DNA of 64,000 bases from JAPUDQ01 sp964532145 (lineage in GTDB: Bacteria > Patescibacteriota > Saccharimonadia > Saccharimonadales > Saccharimonadaceae), in NCBI GenBank assembly GCA_964532145.1, contig CAZHGM010000002.1, positions 1 to 64,000 on the forward strand, written 5' to 3'. This document shows positions 1 through 8,154 of this stretch, piece by piece (position 1 is the first letter of the stretch; each line of letters opens with the position of its first letter). Position numbers and translations under genes: made by a program. The notes below the pieces were generated by a model. It had not been told where the DNA came from, did no database searches, and saw only the letters and a program-made list of their open reading frames with translations.

Positions 1-414
1 GTGGATGTAACGAGTGATATGCTTAAAATATGCTTCGTCGCGAATCAGAGATGCCTTAAAAATACTCTGGAACAAATGGCCCTGTGATTTGTATTTTCGG
101 TTGCGATACATAGTGTATGAGGTTGATACCGACTTCATTAGATCAGAGATCGACGATGTGTGCTCTTCTTGATATAACAACAGGTGAAAATGGTTTCCCA
201 TCAGGCAATATGCAAGTACTTCTACAGGGCAATAGGGATATAGCTCGTCAGCCTTATCTCGCTCTGCCACTGGCGTTATGTACCGTTTGATTAGCGATAA
301 AAATTTGTATTTATCTTCACTATCTGAAAATATGACATTGCCTCCAGCACCTCGATTGTAGACATGATAGTATGCCGGCAGGTCCCATTGCTTGACGATA
401 TTTTTTGATGGCAT
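1..414 (-). CDS. REP-associated tyrosine (Y1) transposase, 3' part cut by window edge
   Basis: The minus strand is open from an ATG at 414 to the window edge (138 codons seen), so the C-terminus is missing. The protein starts MPSKNIVKQWDLPAYYHVYN and contains NHFHLL at about residues 79-84, the HUH metal-binding histidine pair of Y1/IS200-type transposases, followed by GHLFQSIFK, a hallmark of the REP-associated (RAYT) branch. RAYTs are single-copy domesticated transposases that cut and join single-stranded DNA at REP-type hairpins. The catalytic tyrosine should lie in the missing part or near the edge. No REP hairpin pair is evident beside it here. The family assignment is firm; activity cannot be judged. 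Confidence 0.85.
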   Translation of the reverse strand, partial: MPSKNIVKQWDLPAYYHVYNRGAGGNVIFSDSEDKYKFLSLIKRYITPVAERDKADELYPYCPVEVLAYCLMGNHFHLLLYQEEHTSSISDLMKSVSTSYTMYRNRKYKSQGHLFQSIFKASLIRDEAYFKHITRYIH

Positions 415-431
415 GCAGTAATCATACTACG

Positions 432-1688
432 TTAATTCCAAAATACATAAATTAACACCGTACTGGGTTCAACCCTTAGAACTTCACCTGTGGCAGATGT
501 ATTGAGGCTGAGGGTGTCCCAGACTCGCTGTATCGTGCCAGTTGCCGAGACCACGTCGACGAAGCTGTGGCGCTCGCCGCCGCTGTTGATACCGCTGCGT
601 ACCACGATGACATTGCCATTGGCGTCGACCTGCGGCCACGCGACCCATACCTGCGAGTAGCCAGTTATACCGACAACACTTAGGCTGTAGACAAGACTGC
701 CCGTTGCGCTGTACCGCACCAGACTGTTGTCATACAGCGTCTGGTGCGTGAGCAACAAACCGCCGTCTGGCATTGCACGAACAGTCCCTGGTTTGGGACA
801 TTCATTGACGGTCGAGAAGCTGCTATTTGCGCCCGAGGGGCTATGTGTCAGCACGCGGTAGACGCCCGTGCAGGCAAGCCCAGACTTCTTGACCGCGACC
901 AAAGCCGTACCGTCAGCCGCAAAGACCGCATCGTCGAAGTACTCACCGCTTGTCAGTGGCAGTACGTAGTTGGTTTGGTTGGCCTGCCCATTGTAGTCGA
1001 AATACTTCAGCGTATTGCCATCTCTTACTACAAGTCCACTGTTGTACATCGCGACCTGTGATCGCCAATGCGCCATGTTGCTGACGTCCTGCGTAAACGC
1101 AATTGGCGTGAACCGACTAGTTCCGTCACTCGTGTTGATACCAACCAGCTGATCCGCCATGGCGCATTGCGTTACTGACATGACTGCGTAGAGATTGCCA
1201 TCATAGCCAAGTGTCAGCCACTTTGGCTGGCCGCTTAGCTGATAGCGTGAGCATGCCGGCAGTGAGTATGTCCAGCGCTGTATGCCAAACTTATACGCTG
1301 CAATGCGATACGACATGTTGCCGTAACCGTCACCTTTTGCCTCGACTGCGTAGATGGTCGAGTCATATCCAGCAACGACTGCATCTGCGCAATCAAATGT
1401 CTCCCACGAGCCGGCCGCGCCGCTTGGCTTCGCGATCGACGCAAGCGTGTTGCCCGCCACGTCGACGGTCATGATCCGCTGCGTGCTGTACGCCTGGGAC
1501 AGCGGCGGGGCACACTCCTCAAACGTCATCGAGCCATCCGGATGGCTGAGCGCCTGATGTGCATACAACGGCACTTCGTATGATGGCTGAGTAAAAGCTT
1601 GAGATGACTGAGCGGCCGCCAAGCCAGATACGATCAGAGTTACTACAAGCAGCATTGCTCGTAGTAGTCTGCGACTTCTTCGTTTCAC
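432..1688 (-). CDS. secreted protein of unknown function, possible beta-propeller
   Basis: About 418 residues if started at the GTG at 1688, which follows TAGGAG four bases upstream. An ATG at 1721 gives an 11-residue longer form without a better ribosome site. The N-terminus is VKRRSRRLLRAMLLVVTLIV followed by small residues and AQSSQA, a clear signal peptide. The mature part has repeated short segments such as GYDGNLYAV, AADGTALVAV and DANGNVIVV, spaced like blades of a propeller. No catalytic motif or C-terminal anchor is seen. It lies divergent from the MurE-like gene. I do not recognise the family; propeller fold is inference from repeat style. Confidence 0.75.
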   Translation of the reverse strand: MKRRSRRLLRAMLLVVTLIVSGLAAAQSSQAFTQPSYEVPLYAHQALSHPDGSMTFEECAPPLSQAYSTQRIMTVDVAGNTLASIAKPSGAAGSWETFDCADAVVAGYDSTIYAVEAKGDGYGNMSYRIAAYKFGIQRWTYSLPACSRYQLSGQPKWLTLGYDGNLYAVMSVTQCAMADQLVGINTSDGTSRFTPIAFTQDVSNMAHWRSQVAMYNSGLVVRDGNTLKYFDYNGQANQTNYVLPLTSGEYFDDAVFAADGTALVAVKKSGLACTGVYRVLTHSPSGANSSFSTVNECPKPGTVRAMPDGGLLLTHQTLYDNSLVRYSATGSLVYSLSVVGITGYSQVWVAWPQVDANGNVIVVRSGINSGGERHSFVDVVSATGTIQRVWDTLSLNTSATGEVLRVEPSTVLIYVFWN

Positions 1689-1763
1689 GATTCTCCTAGT
1701 TGTTGAGGTACGAACTCGCAACAGTTGTTACGAGATTGCTGAAAAGCATCGCTATCATACCAC

Positions 1764-1792
1764 GTAACAGGGGTAAATAAAAGTGATAAAAT
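1764..1792 (+). promoter_or_regulatory. predicted promoter of the MurE-like gene, leaderless
   Basis: GTAACA at 1764-1769 (4 of 6 matches to the -35 consensus), 17 bp spacer, TAAAAT at 1787-1792. The expected transcript start is at about 1799-1800, exactly on the ATG at 1800. There is no Shine-Dalgarno sequence before that ATG, which fits a leaderless mRNA. Confidence 0.5.
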
Positions 1793-1799
1793 AGATCAT

Positions 1800-3122
1800 A
1801 TGAAAGACAAACTTGTGAGGGGGGTGCGCAAAGCGCTACCGCGAGGAGCGGTACGACTGCTCGAGTCAGGCTATCGCAAGTCTCGGGTACACCTTGTCAG
1901 CGCTCGGTATGGCTATCCGGCGCGAGACCTGAAGGTCGTGGCGGTCACAGGGACGAACGGCAAGACGACAGTAGCGAATTACGTCAACGAAATATTTAAA
2001 GCTGCTGGGTTCACGACGGCGATGTTTAGTACAGCGGTCATCGAGATCAAAGGTGAGCGGCGGATCAACGACCTCAACGCGACAGTAGCAACGACACAGC
2101 AAATGCAGAAATTTTTTCGCCAAGCACGCAACGCCGATGTCGACTATGTTGTTCTTGAGGTTACCAGCCATGCGCTCGACCAATACAAGCTTGCCACGGT
2201 TCCGGTCGAGTGTGCCATCATGACCAACCTCACGCAGGATCATCTGGATTACCACAAAACGATGGAACAGTACGCTGCTGCTAAAGGCAGACTGTTCGCG
2301 CGTCACCCTCGGTTCATCGTGCTTAACGCTGATGATGAGTGGTTTGAGACATTCAACAAATTTGAAGCAGGCGAGCACAAGATCAGCTACGGCACTTCAG
2401 AGACGGCAGATTGTCGGATCAGTCAGGTGAAATTATATAAAAAAGGCTCCGAAGCCCGCGTTGTCTTTGATCATCAAACTAAACTTGACCTCGCCACCAG
2501 TTTGCCAGGCAAATACAACGTCTACAATATGACCGCAGCGGCTTGCGCGGCATATCTGATGTATGTCAAGCTTGATGCAATTCAAAACGGCATTGCTAAC
2601 CTCGAGGGCGTCCCCGGACGATTTGAGTATGTCGATATCGACAAGTCGTATGATGTTATCGTGGACTATGCGCATACGCCGGATGCGCTTGAGAAGTTGC
2701 TCGAAGCTGTCAAAGGCGTCAGCAAAAACCGCGTGTTCTTAGTGTTTGGCGCCTGCGGCGACCGCGACAAAATGAAACGTCCAATCATGGGGCGTATCGC
2801 TGCCGAGCATGCCGATCGGATATTTTTAACTGATGAAGAAAGTTACAATGAAGACCCCCAGGCGATCCGCGATATGCTCCGAACCGGCATCGAACAAGCC
2901 GGCGGCTCTCCAAAACTTGAAGAAATTGCCGACCGCCGTGAAGCCATCGCCAAAGCCATGAAAGTCGCCCGAGCTGGCGATGTCGTACTGATCACCGGTA
3001 TGGGCCACGAGCAATTCCGTATCGTGCAGGGTAAAAAATTGCCATGGAACGACGGGGAAGTGGTCAAAGAATTAGCAGCGAGCACAACCAAAAAGGTGCC
3101 CGAAACGGACACCTTACAGTAA
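1800..3122 (+). CDS. murE: MurE-like Mur ligase (UDP-MurNAc-tripeptide synthetase family)
   Basis: 440 residues. Mur ligases add an amino acid to the peptidoglycan precursor using ATP. Visible motifs: P-loop GTNGKTT at 51-57, EVTSHALDQ at 120-128, VPGRFEYV at 271-278, DYAHTPDALEKL at 289-300, GACGDRDKMKRP at 317-328 and a C-terminal GMGHEQF. The usual MurE is nearer 490 residues; here the N-terminal UDP-binding domain is reduced. The position that sets diaminopimelate (DNPR) or lysine specificity reads NEDPQ (350-354), so the amino acid added cannot be named. It would act in the cytoplasm in wall synthesis. Convergent with the next gene. Confidence 0.9.
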   Translation: MKDKLVRGVRKALPRGAVRLLESGYRKSRVHLVSARYGYPARDLKVVAVTGTNGKTTVANYVNEIFKAAGFTTAMFSTAVIEIKGERRINDLNATVATTQQMQKFFRQARNADVDYVVLEVTSHALDQYKLATVPVECAIMTNLTQDHLDYHKTMEQYAAAKGRLFARHPRFIVLNADDEWFETFNKFEAGEHKISYGTSETADCRISQVKLYKKGSEARVVFDHQTKLDLATSLPGKYNVYNMTAAACAAYLMYVKLDAIQNGIANLEGVPGRFEYVDIDKSYDVIVDYAHTPDALEKLLEAVKGVSKNRVFLVFGACGDRDKMKRPIMGRIAAEHADRIFLTDEESYNEDPQAIRDMLRTGIEQAGGSPKLEEIADRREAIAKAMKVARAGDVVLITGMGHEQFRIVQGKKLPWNDGEVVKELAASTTKKVPETDTLQ

Positions 3123-3157
3123 GGGTAACGAGATATTCATCCGCAAAAATACACTAA

Positions 3158-4147
3158 CTATTGTTTTGTCGTAAATATTTTACTGTATATGGCTAATACC
3201 TTTAGTGCCTCTTTGCCAAAATTAACACGACTAATGTGTTCAACATATGCTTCCATACCTTCTTCCGTACTGATATCGTACCTATCGGGAGAGATTTTAT
3301 ATGGAACTTCTGGGTCATGCGCAAGTTGTTTTAACTCTCGCCGTAAAAGAAGTGATGCTTCATCCGGTGTTGAAAAACGTGTGCTTAAAAACCATGCCCC
3401 GAGTTGTTGCGTTGTAGTATTTGTATGTTGACCAACCGGATTTTTCATACGATCATTAACACCACGCCCTCGCGGATCATCCTGTTTATACCAGACTGGG
3501 AGATCGGCATTACCACTCGCTAAATTTCGAGAGGCAACCCCACTCATCCAATGTATCCCAGCGACAAAAGAGGTAGGAAATGCAGCACGGATGAAATCTG
3601 TCGCCATACTCAGTGTCCTGCCAGTTGAATACACTTCATCCACAACTAAGATTGTTTTATTATCAAGACTGGCAGGAACGCTGTCTATTTCTTCCGTAAG
3701 CCCTTCTTTTTTGTCAGTCGGTGCAACAAATATTGAGCGTAAACTTCGGATAATACTTTTGTCAATTCTTGCAACATCAAGCTGGCCATTCCCGTTTGGG
3801 TCTAAAGAGTTAATCCATTGCTCTCGATCAATATTTAAGAAGTACATCTCAGGTTTTTTTGCAATTTCGCCGTTATCGCAAATAGCTGCCCTATCCCACA
3901 ATTCACGTACAAGCCATGCAAGAGGACGAGCTGATTTATCTAAAAAAATTACAGCATCTGGAATTTGTTTTTCAGTTTTGTTTTCGATCGGGTTATGTAT
4001 GTCAACCCCATGTGTCATAGCAAATATTAGCCCGTCTGTACGTTTCAAATAATCCATCCGCAGCTGCTCGCTAGTTTTATAACTCCCATCGGTACGGTGA
4101 TGACCGGTGAGAAGTGTATAATTCTGATCATGAATTTCGGTCGGCAT
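3158..4147 (-). CDS. phosphoribosyltransferase-domain protein, unknown substrate
   Basis: 329 residues. The segment TILVVDEVYSTGRTLSMA (about 165-182) is a type I phosphoribosyltransferase PRPP-binding loop: hydrophobic strand, two acidic residues, then TGRTL. An earlier DKSARPLAWLVREL (70-83) resembles the region where such enzymes bind the second substrate. The N- and C-terminal parts (1-65 and about 230-329) do not match a nucleotide-salvage enzyme I know, and the protein is longer than usual salvage enzymes. It stands alone, transcribed from its own promoter toward murE. Fold confident, substrate unknown; a regulatory or stress role is possible. Confidence 0.75.
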   Translation of the reverse strand: MPTEIHDQNYTLLTGHHRTDGSYKTSEQLRMDYLKRTDGLIFAMTHGVDIHNPIENKTEKQIPDAVIFLDKSARPLAWLVRELWDRAAICDNGEIAKKPEMYFLNIDREQWINSLDPNGNGQLDVARIDKSIIRSLRSIFVAPTDKKEGLTEEIDSVPASLDNKTILVVDEVYSTGRTLSMATDFIRAAFPTSFVAGIHWMSGVASRNLASGNADLPVWYKQDDPRGRGVNDRMKNPVGQHTNTTTQQLGAWFLSTRFSTPDEASLLLRRELKQLAHDPEVPYKISPDRYDISTEEGMEAYVEHISRVNFGKEALKVLAIYSKIFTTKQ

Positions 4148-4156
4148 ATTTTTCTT

Positions 4157-4185
4157 ATTCTAGCATTATTTCATGTATAAGTCAA
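4157..4185 (-). promoter_or_regulatory. strong sigma-70-type promoter, leaderless start
   Basis: Read on the minus strand: TTGACT (4185-4180), 17 bp spacer, TAGAAT (4162-4157). The predicted transcript start is at about 4150, only about three bases before the ATG at 4147. No ribosome-binding site fits in between. Confidence 0.7.
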
Positions 4186-4280
4186 TATAAGCATACCTGA
4201 GTCTATCCGGCTCCCATACATCTTGGACACTCACAACTAACTTTCTACACTAAGAAGGAGTGAAAGTGAGAACAAGAGCA

Positions 4281-5225
4281 ATGACCACCAAACAACTCCA
4301 GGTCTACGGAGCCCGTATCCGNNNNNNNNNNGGAACTCGGCAGCGTAGTAGCAGCCTGTCGCTACTACGGCATACCACGGAGTGAATACTACTACTGGCA
4401 TACTCGCTGGCTTGCCAGTGGCAAGCAACTCACCAGTCTGTACGACCTGCCGCGGACACCCAAGAGTCATACTGCCGACCTTAGTGATGAGGCGACCAGC
4501 CTCATCTTGCAGCTACGGTTTGGGCTCGGCTACGGCGAAGCGAAGCTGGCCGTCGTGCTGGAACGCGACTATGGCATCACTGTCTCTCGTCACGGTGTGG
4601 GTAACGTACTGCGACGAGCGAGGCTCACTGAGCCCAAGCGACGCAAACGGCGTATGCAACGACGTCTCAATGACTACCAGTACCAGCCTGGTGAGGTTGG
4701 ACAGATGGATGTGAAGCACTGGAAACGTGTAGCCTACCAGTGCGACATTGTCGACTGTGCCACCAGGATTAAGTACAAACGGTTATATCCTGGGGTGAAC
4801 CCCGCCTACACCGTTGACTTCCTCGAGCACGCCACCAGGTTCTTTGCCCCCGCCTTCCACTTCCGCACCATCCAGACTGACAACGGTCTAGAGTTTGTCT
4901 ATGACCAGTGACCACAGACTAAGACGGAGACGCTCACCGCCATGCAGTACTGGCTGCAAGAGCATGGGATACGGCACGGCCGTATCCCATCCAGAAGCCC
5001 TCACTTAAACGGTAGGATTGAACGGAGCCACGGCGTCGACAAAGACCGCTACAAGAAGCTGACTACCAAAAGACCGAGCTACAGGCATTCCTGGTCGAGG
5101 GCTGCCTGGATTACAACTTCTACCGGCCGCACAGCATGCTTCGCATGCGTACGCCCGTGGAATACATGCAAGGTATTCCAGGTTACGAGAATGCTACACT
5201 GGATACTAGTATCCTATATGTTTAG
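4281..5225 (+). pseudogene. IS481-family DDE transposase, disrupted
   Basis: The coding frame begins near 4281 (MTTKQLQVYGARIR), is cut by ten Ns at 4322-4331, and resumes with a helix-turn-helix stretch (GSVVAACRYYGIPRSEYYYW). The DDE core is recognisable: QMDVKHW, then TIQTDNGLEF, then SPHLNGRIERSH, as in IS481/IS3-type integrase cores. An in-frame TGA at 4909-4911 splits the core between the second Asp and the Glu. A frameshift near 5065-5080 moves the last part (QAFLVEGCLDYNFYRPHSML) to another frame that ends at 5225. The TGA is treated as nonsense because TGA is a normal stop for intact genes here. Confidence 0.85.
4322..4331. other. assembly gap (10 Ns)
   Basis: Ten Ns inside the transposase relic. 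Ten is a customary placeholder, so the true missing length and reading frame across it are unknown. Repeated elements often break short-read assemblies. Confidence 0.95.
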
Positions 5226-5282
5226 GAGCCCGACCTACGAGATTGATGGCCCTGGTATACTAGAGGTAGAAACGGAGGTAGT

Positions 5283-7058
5283 ATGGACACGTCAAAACTT
5301 GCCGAGCATGTCTCTGCTGAGGCTCTCACGAACATCACGAACTGGCTGGAGCAGCCAAAATATGCCGAGTACCGCGACGAATTGGTCAAAATGATCGAGG
5401 ATGAGCGTTGGAACGATCTGGAGGACGCGTTTTTTAAAGTAATCGAATTTGGCACCGGCGGACGACGCGGCACGACTGGGGTAGGAAGTAATCGCATTAA
5501 TCGTGTGACTGTCGGTGAGTCAGCCCAAGCACTATGTATCTACGCTCAAAAATCTGATGTCACTGCCCCTCAAAAAGGCATCGTGATCGCCTGTGATACT
5601 CGTTTGAGCTCTCCTGAGCTCTCCCGGCATTGCGCCTCAGTGTGTGCAGCAAATGGATTCAAAACCTACATATTTGAAAGTTTTCGCTCAACTCCGGAAC
5701 TTAGTTTTGCTGTCCGGCATTTGGGTTGCGCGGCTGGAATCGTCATAACAGCCAGCCACAACCCGCCGAGTGATAACGGCTTTAAGGCGTACTGGGATGA
5801 TGGCGGCCAGCTCGTCCCACCACATGACAAAGGGGTGTTAACCGAAGCCGACAACGTAACGGATATCCATACTGTTGATTTCGATAAAGCCGTCAGGGAT
5901 GGGCGGGTCACCATTGTTGGCCAGGAGATTGATGACCTGTATATATCCGCCGTAACGAAAGAAGCTCTCGGGACACAGCGTAATCTTAAAATTGTGTATT
6001 CTCCGCTGCATGGTGCCGGACAGCGCAATACATTGCCCGTGCTACGTGCTGCAGGGTTTACTGATGTCATACCAGTCGAAAGTCAAATGGTGCCAGATGG
6101 TAATTTCCCCACCATTGAAAATGGCAAGCCAAATCCTGAAGAGCAGGCTGCAAACGATCGGGCAGTAGCAGAAATGATGTCGCATCGTGCAGATATCGCA
6201 ATCACAAACGATCCTGATGCAGATCGCATCGGCGTGATGGTACGTGCAGAGAATCAAGTGTTTTATCTGACGGGAAACCAGTCCGCCGTACTGGCAACAG
6301 AATACAGCCTTCGCAAGATGCAAGAGACGGGCACTTTGACCAATAACCATTACATCGTCAAAACAATTGTTACCACCGATATGATGGCGGCCATTGCCAA
6401 AAAATATAATGTGACATGCTATGGTAATTTGCTCATTGGGTTTAAATACGTCGGTGAAGTGATCCGCAAAAAAGAGCAAACCGATGAGCTGTTTGTCATC
6501 GGTGGCGAGGAAAGTTACGGCTTACTCAAAGGTACCTACGCTCGCGACAAAGACGGTGCTGTGGGGGCATTACCTCTCGCCGAATACGCCGCCGACCTCA
6601 AAGCCGAAGGCAAGACGCTCAAGGATAGGCTGTTTGAGCTGTACCAAGAATATGGCCTGTATGCTGAACGGCTTGACACAATAGTATGCCCAGGCGCAGA
6701 AGGCTTCGCCAAGATGCAGGACACGATGAAAAAACTACGTGGACAACCACCCGCAGCTGTCGAAGGTCATACTGTCACCGCCATCCTTGATTACAGTACA
6801 CTGAAACGCACCGAGATAGCGTCTGGGGCTGAGGCAGATATTGATTGTATTAATGGCAATGTTGTCGTGCTAGAGTTTGATAACGATGAGCGACGGCGCC
6901 TCACGATCCGGCCCAGTGGGACGGAGCCAAAACTCAAGGTGTATTCGCAGTGGTTTGAGCCCGTAGACCATGAGAGTGACGTCGAGAACCAATACACTCA
7001 CCTAGTGCACAAGCTCGAGGGGCTTGGCGAAACATTAGAGGGTATACTCTTGCAATAA
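5283..7058 (+). CDS. phosphoglucomutase / phosphomannomutase (alpha-phosphohexomutase)
   Basis: 591 residues, the long bacterial phosphoglucomutase form. It interconverts hexose 1- and 6-phosphates, feeding nucleotide-sugar synthesis. The phosphoserine loop is TASHNPPSDNGFKAY (from about residue 154), the metal-binding loop is NDPDADRIG (about 309-317), the sugar-binding segment GGEESYG lies near 403-409, and the C-terminal phosphate loop is RPSGTEPKLKVY (about 543-554). ATG at 5283 has GGAGGTA just upstream and a TATACT box at 5255-5260. It would supply ManC and the polysaccharide genes later in the window. Glucose versus mannose preference cannot be read off. Confidence 0.93.
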   Translation: MDTSKLAEHVSAEALTNITNWLEQPKYAEYRDELVKMIEDERWNDLEDAFFKVIEFGTGGRRGTTGVGSNRINRVTVGESAQALCIYAQKSDVTAPQKGIVIACDTRLSSPELSRHCASVCAANGFKTYIFESFRSTPELSFAVRHLGCAAGIVITASHNPPSDNGFKAYWDDGGQLVPPHDKGVLTEADNVTDIHTVDFDKAVRDGRVTIVGQEIDDLYISAVTKEALGTQRNLKIVYSPLHGAGQRNTLPVLRAAGFTDVIPVESQMVPDGNFPTIENGKPNPEEQAANDRAVAEMMSHRADIAITNDPDADRIGVMVRAENQVFYLTGNQSAVLATEYSLRKMQETGTLTNNHYIVKTIVTTDMMAAIAKKYNVTCYGNLLIGFKYVGEVIRKKEQTDELFVIGGEESYGLLKGTYARDKDGAVGALPLAEYAADLKAEGKTLKDRLFELYQEYGLYAERLDTIVCPGAEGFAKMQDTMKKLRGQPPAAVEGHTVTAILDYSTLKRTEIASGAEADIDCINGNVVVLEFDNDERRRLTIRPSGTEPKLKVYSQWFEPVDHESDVENQYTHLVHKLEGLGETLEGILLQ

Positions 7059-7105
7059 AAAATCCCCGGCTGGGGTTCGTGCGTAATTGAATTATCTTGG
7101 GATGT

Positions 7106-7137
7106 CCGGCTCTCACTTCCGAAGAGGTGAGAGCCGG
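7106..7137. terminator. GC-rich hairpin without a U-tract
   Basis: Arms CCGGCTCTCAC (7106-7116) and GTGAGAGCCGG (7127-7137), 11 bp perfect, 10-nt loop, lying just after the stop of the minus-strand gene 7154-7672. No T-run follows on either strand. Such I-shaped hairpins are commoner in high-GC actinobacteria than in organisms with U-tract terminators. Confidence 0.55.
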
Positions 7138-7153
7138 TGCATCCGACATCTGG

Positions 7154-7672
7154 CTAGGAGGCCATGGCTGAGAGCCTAATGCTCTCGTTGATGGCCTCCT
7201 TCGCTCGGACGAGACCGAGCGTGATAGCCTTGGGGCGGGCCAGGTCTTCCTGGGCCATGGTGGCCCAGACAAGGCTCTCGGCCCACTTGCGCGGACAGGG
7301 GTTGGCGGGGTCGCCGACGGGGCTCTTCGAGTCATACTCAAAGAACTTCTGGGCCGCACGGCCGGCCGTGCGCGTCAGGCTGCTGACCTGGGGGTGAAAG
7401 GAGGCGAGAATCGCAATGGCCGTGCGCTCGTCGGAGATTCCCCGCTGGCGCCGGATCCTCTCCCAGGCGGCCAGGCGCCCGGCCTTGGTCTCGCCCACGG
7501 TGGGGCTGTTGACCAGATTGGCCATTCCCTTGGGCTTGCCGCTCCTCTTCGTGGCGCGTCGGATGGCGTCCTGCGCGTCTGGCGACAAGGCGAGTTTGGA
7601 CGTACCCTGGCCGTTGCCGCCCTTGGAGGGGTGGCCCGTCGACTGAGCCTTGGTGGAGGACTTGGTGGCCAT
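7154..7672 (-). CDS. hypothetical protein in GC-rich island
   Basis: 172 residues, ATG at 7672 with GGAAGGAG seven bases upstream. The N-terminal ~60 residues are Ser/Thr/Lys/Gly-rich (MATKSSTKAQSTGHPSKGG) and look disordered. The rest is predicted helical and includes AGRLAAWERIRRQRGISDER and ARPKAITLGLVRAKEAINES. No signal peptide, membrane segment or known motif. Codons strongly prefer C or G in third position, unlike pgm and groES on either side, and its terminator hairpin lacks a U-tract, so recent transfer from a high-GC donor is likely. I do not recognise a family. The antisense frames are also open but have poorer start context. Confidence 0.6.
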   Translation of the reverse strand: MATKSSTKAQSTGHPSKGGNGQGTSKLALSPDAQDAIRRATKRSGKPKGMANLVNSPTVGETKAGRLAAWERIRRQRGISDERTAIAILASFHPQVSSLTRTAGRAAQKFFEYDSKSPVGDPANPCPRKWAESLVWATMAQEDLARPKAITLGLVRAKEAINESIRLSAMAS

Positions 7673-7743
7673 AGTGGCTCCTTCCGATCCCTTATAGGAT
7701 CTGATGTCGGGTGCAAATCCACCTCTCAGTGGATTATCATTCT

Positions 7744-7771
7744 ATTTTATCATGTAATTATAAAAAGTCAA
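7744..7771 (-). promoter_or_regulatory. predicted promoter for the gene at 7154-7672
   Basis: Minus strand: TTGACT (7771-7766), 16 bp spacer, TAAAAT (7749-7744). Two small hairpins follow in the leader: AATCCAC/GTGGATT (about 7718-7738) and GATCC/GGATC (about 7686-7701). The promoter is in AT-rich sequence while the gene is GC-rich. Confidence 0.5.
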
Positions 7772-7807
7772 TATTAAGTGCAATAAACCAATACTTTATG
7801 CAATAAA

Positions 7808-7850
7808 CTAGCACTCGGGCTTGACGAGTGCTAGTTTGTTTCGGTATGAT
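7808..7850 (+). promoter_or_regulatory. CIRCE operator and sigma-70-type promoter of groESL
   Basis: CTAGCACTC (7808-7816), nine-base spacer, GAGTGCTAG (7826-7834): a CIRCE element, the operator of the heat-shock repressor HrcA, differing from the consensus only at the outermost bases. It overlaps the -35 box TTGACG (7821-7826); with 18 bp spacing TATGAT (7845-7850) forms the -10. Repressor binding would block polymerase. Upstream, TGCAATAAAC occurs twice (around 7779 and 7799) with no known role. hrcA itself is not in the window. Confidence 0.93.
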
Positions 7851-7882
7851 AGAGGTATAACAGATCAAACGAGGGAGAGAAT

Positions 7883-8152
7883 ATGAGTCAACCACTCACA
7901 CCACTGGCTGAGCGCGTGATTGCAACGCGCGAGGAAGCCGCCACCCGTACGGCAAGCGGATTATATTTGCCAGATAGTGCTAAAGAAAAGGCTATCGTCG
8001 CTGTCGTCGAAGCAGTCGGACCGGACGTGAAAGGCCTCAAAAAAGGCGACAGGATTGTTTACAAAGAGTATTCGACGACCGAGATTAAAGTTGATAATAA
8101 AGAGTATTTGATCCTTAAAGAAGAGGATGTGCTCGCGAAAGTTGGGAAATAA
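7883..8152 (+). CDS. groES: co-chaperonin GroES
   Basis: 89 residues, slightly shorter than the usual 95-100. It forms the heptameric lid of the GroEL folding chamber in the cytoplasm. Conserved features are the N-terminal PLAERVIATREEAATRTASG (mobile-loop region), the roof/beta segment VVEAVGPDVKGLKKGDRIVY, and the C-terminal YLILKEEDVLAKVGK. ATG at 7883 follows GAGGGAGAG. It is the first gene of a two-gene operon, two bases ahead of groEL, under CIRCE control. Confidence 0.96.
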   Translation: MSQPLTPLAERVIATREEAATRTASGLYLPDSAKEKAIVAVVEAVGPDVKGLKKGDRIVYKEYSTTEIKVDNKEYLILKEEDVLAKVGK

Positions 8153-8154
8153 GT

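Larger units (their letters stand above)
4209..5230 (+). mobile_element. decayed IS481-type insertion sequence
   Basis: A transposase relic flanked by short imperfect inverted ends: GGCTCCCATACAT at 4209-4221 and ATGTTTAGGAGCC at 5218-5230 (11 of 13 paired). The inner gene is interrupted by an assembly gap, a nonsense codon and a frameshift, so it is not autonomous. The exact outer ends and target duplication are not resolved. It lies just upstream of the phosphohexomutase gene. Confidence 0.65.

Noticed and set aside
4909..4911. In-frame TGA in the transposase as a recoded sense codon (as in Absconditabacteria/Gracilibacteria)
   Set aside because: Intact genes end with TGA here (for example 36089-36091 and 57030-57032), and the same transposase also has a frameshift, so the TGA is a nonsense mutation in a decayed gene.
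7394..7777. Plus-strand open frames across the GC-rich gene 7154-7672
   Set aside because: High GC content keeps antisense frames open. They lack ribosome sites, and the minus-strand frame has GGAAGGAG, a promoter and a hairpin after it.
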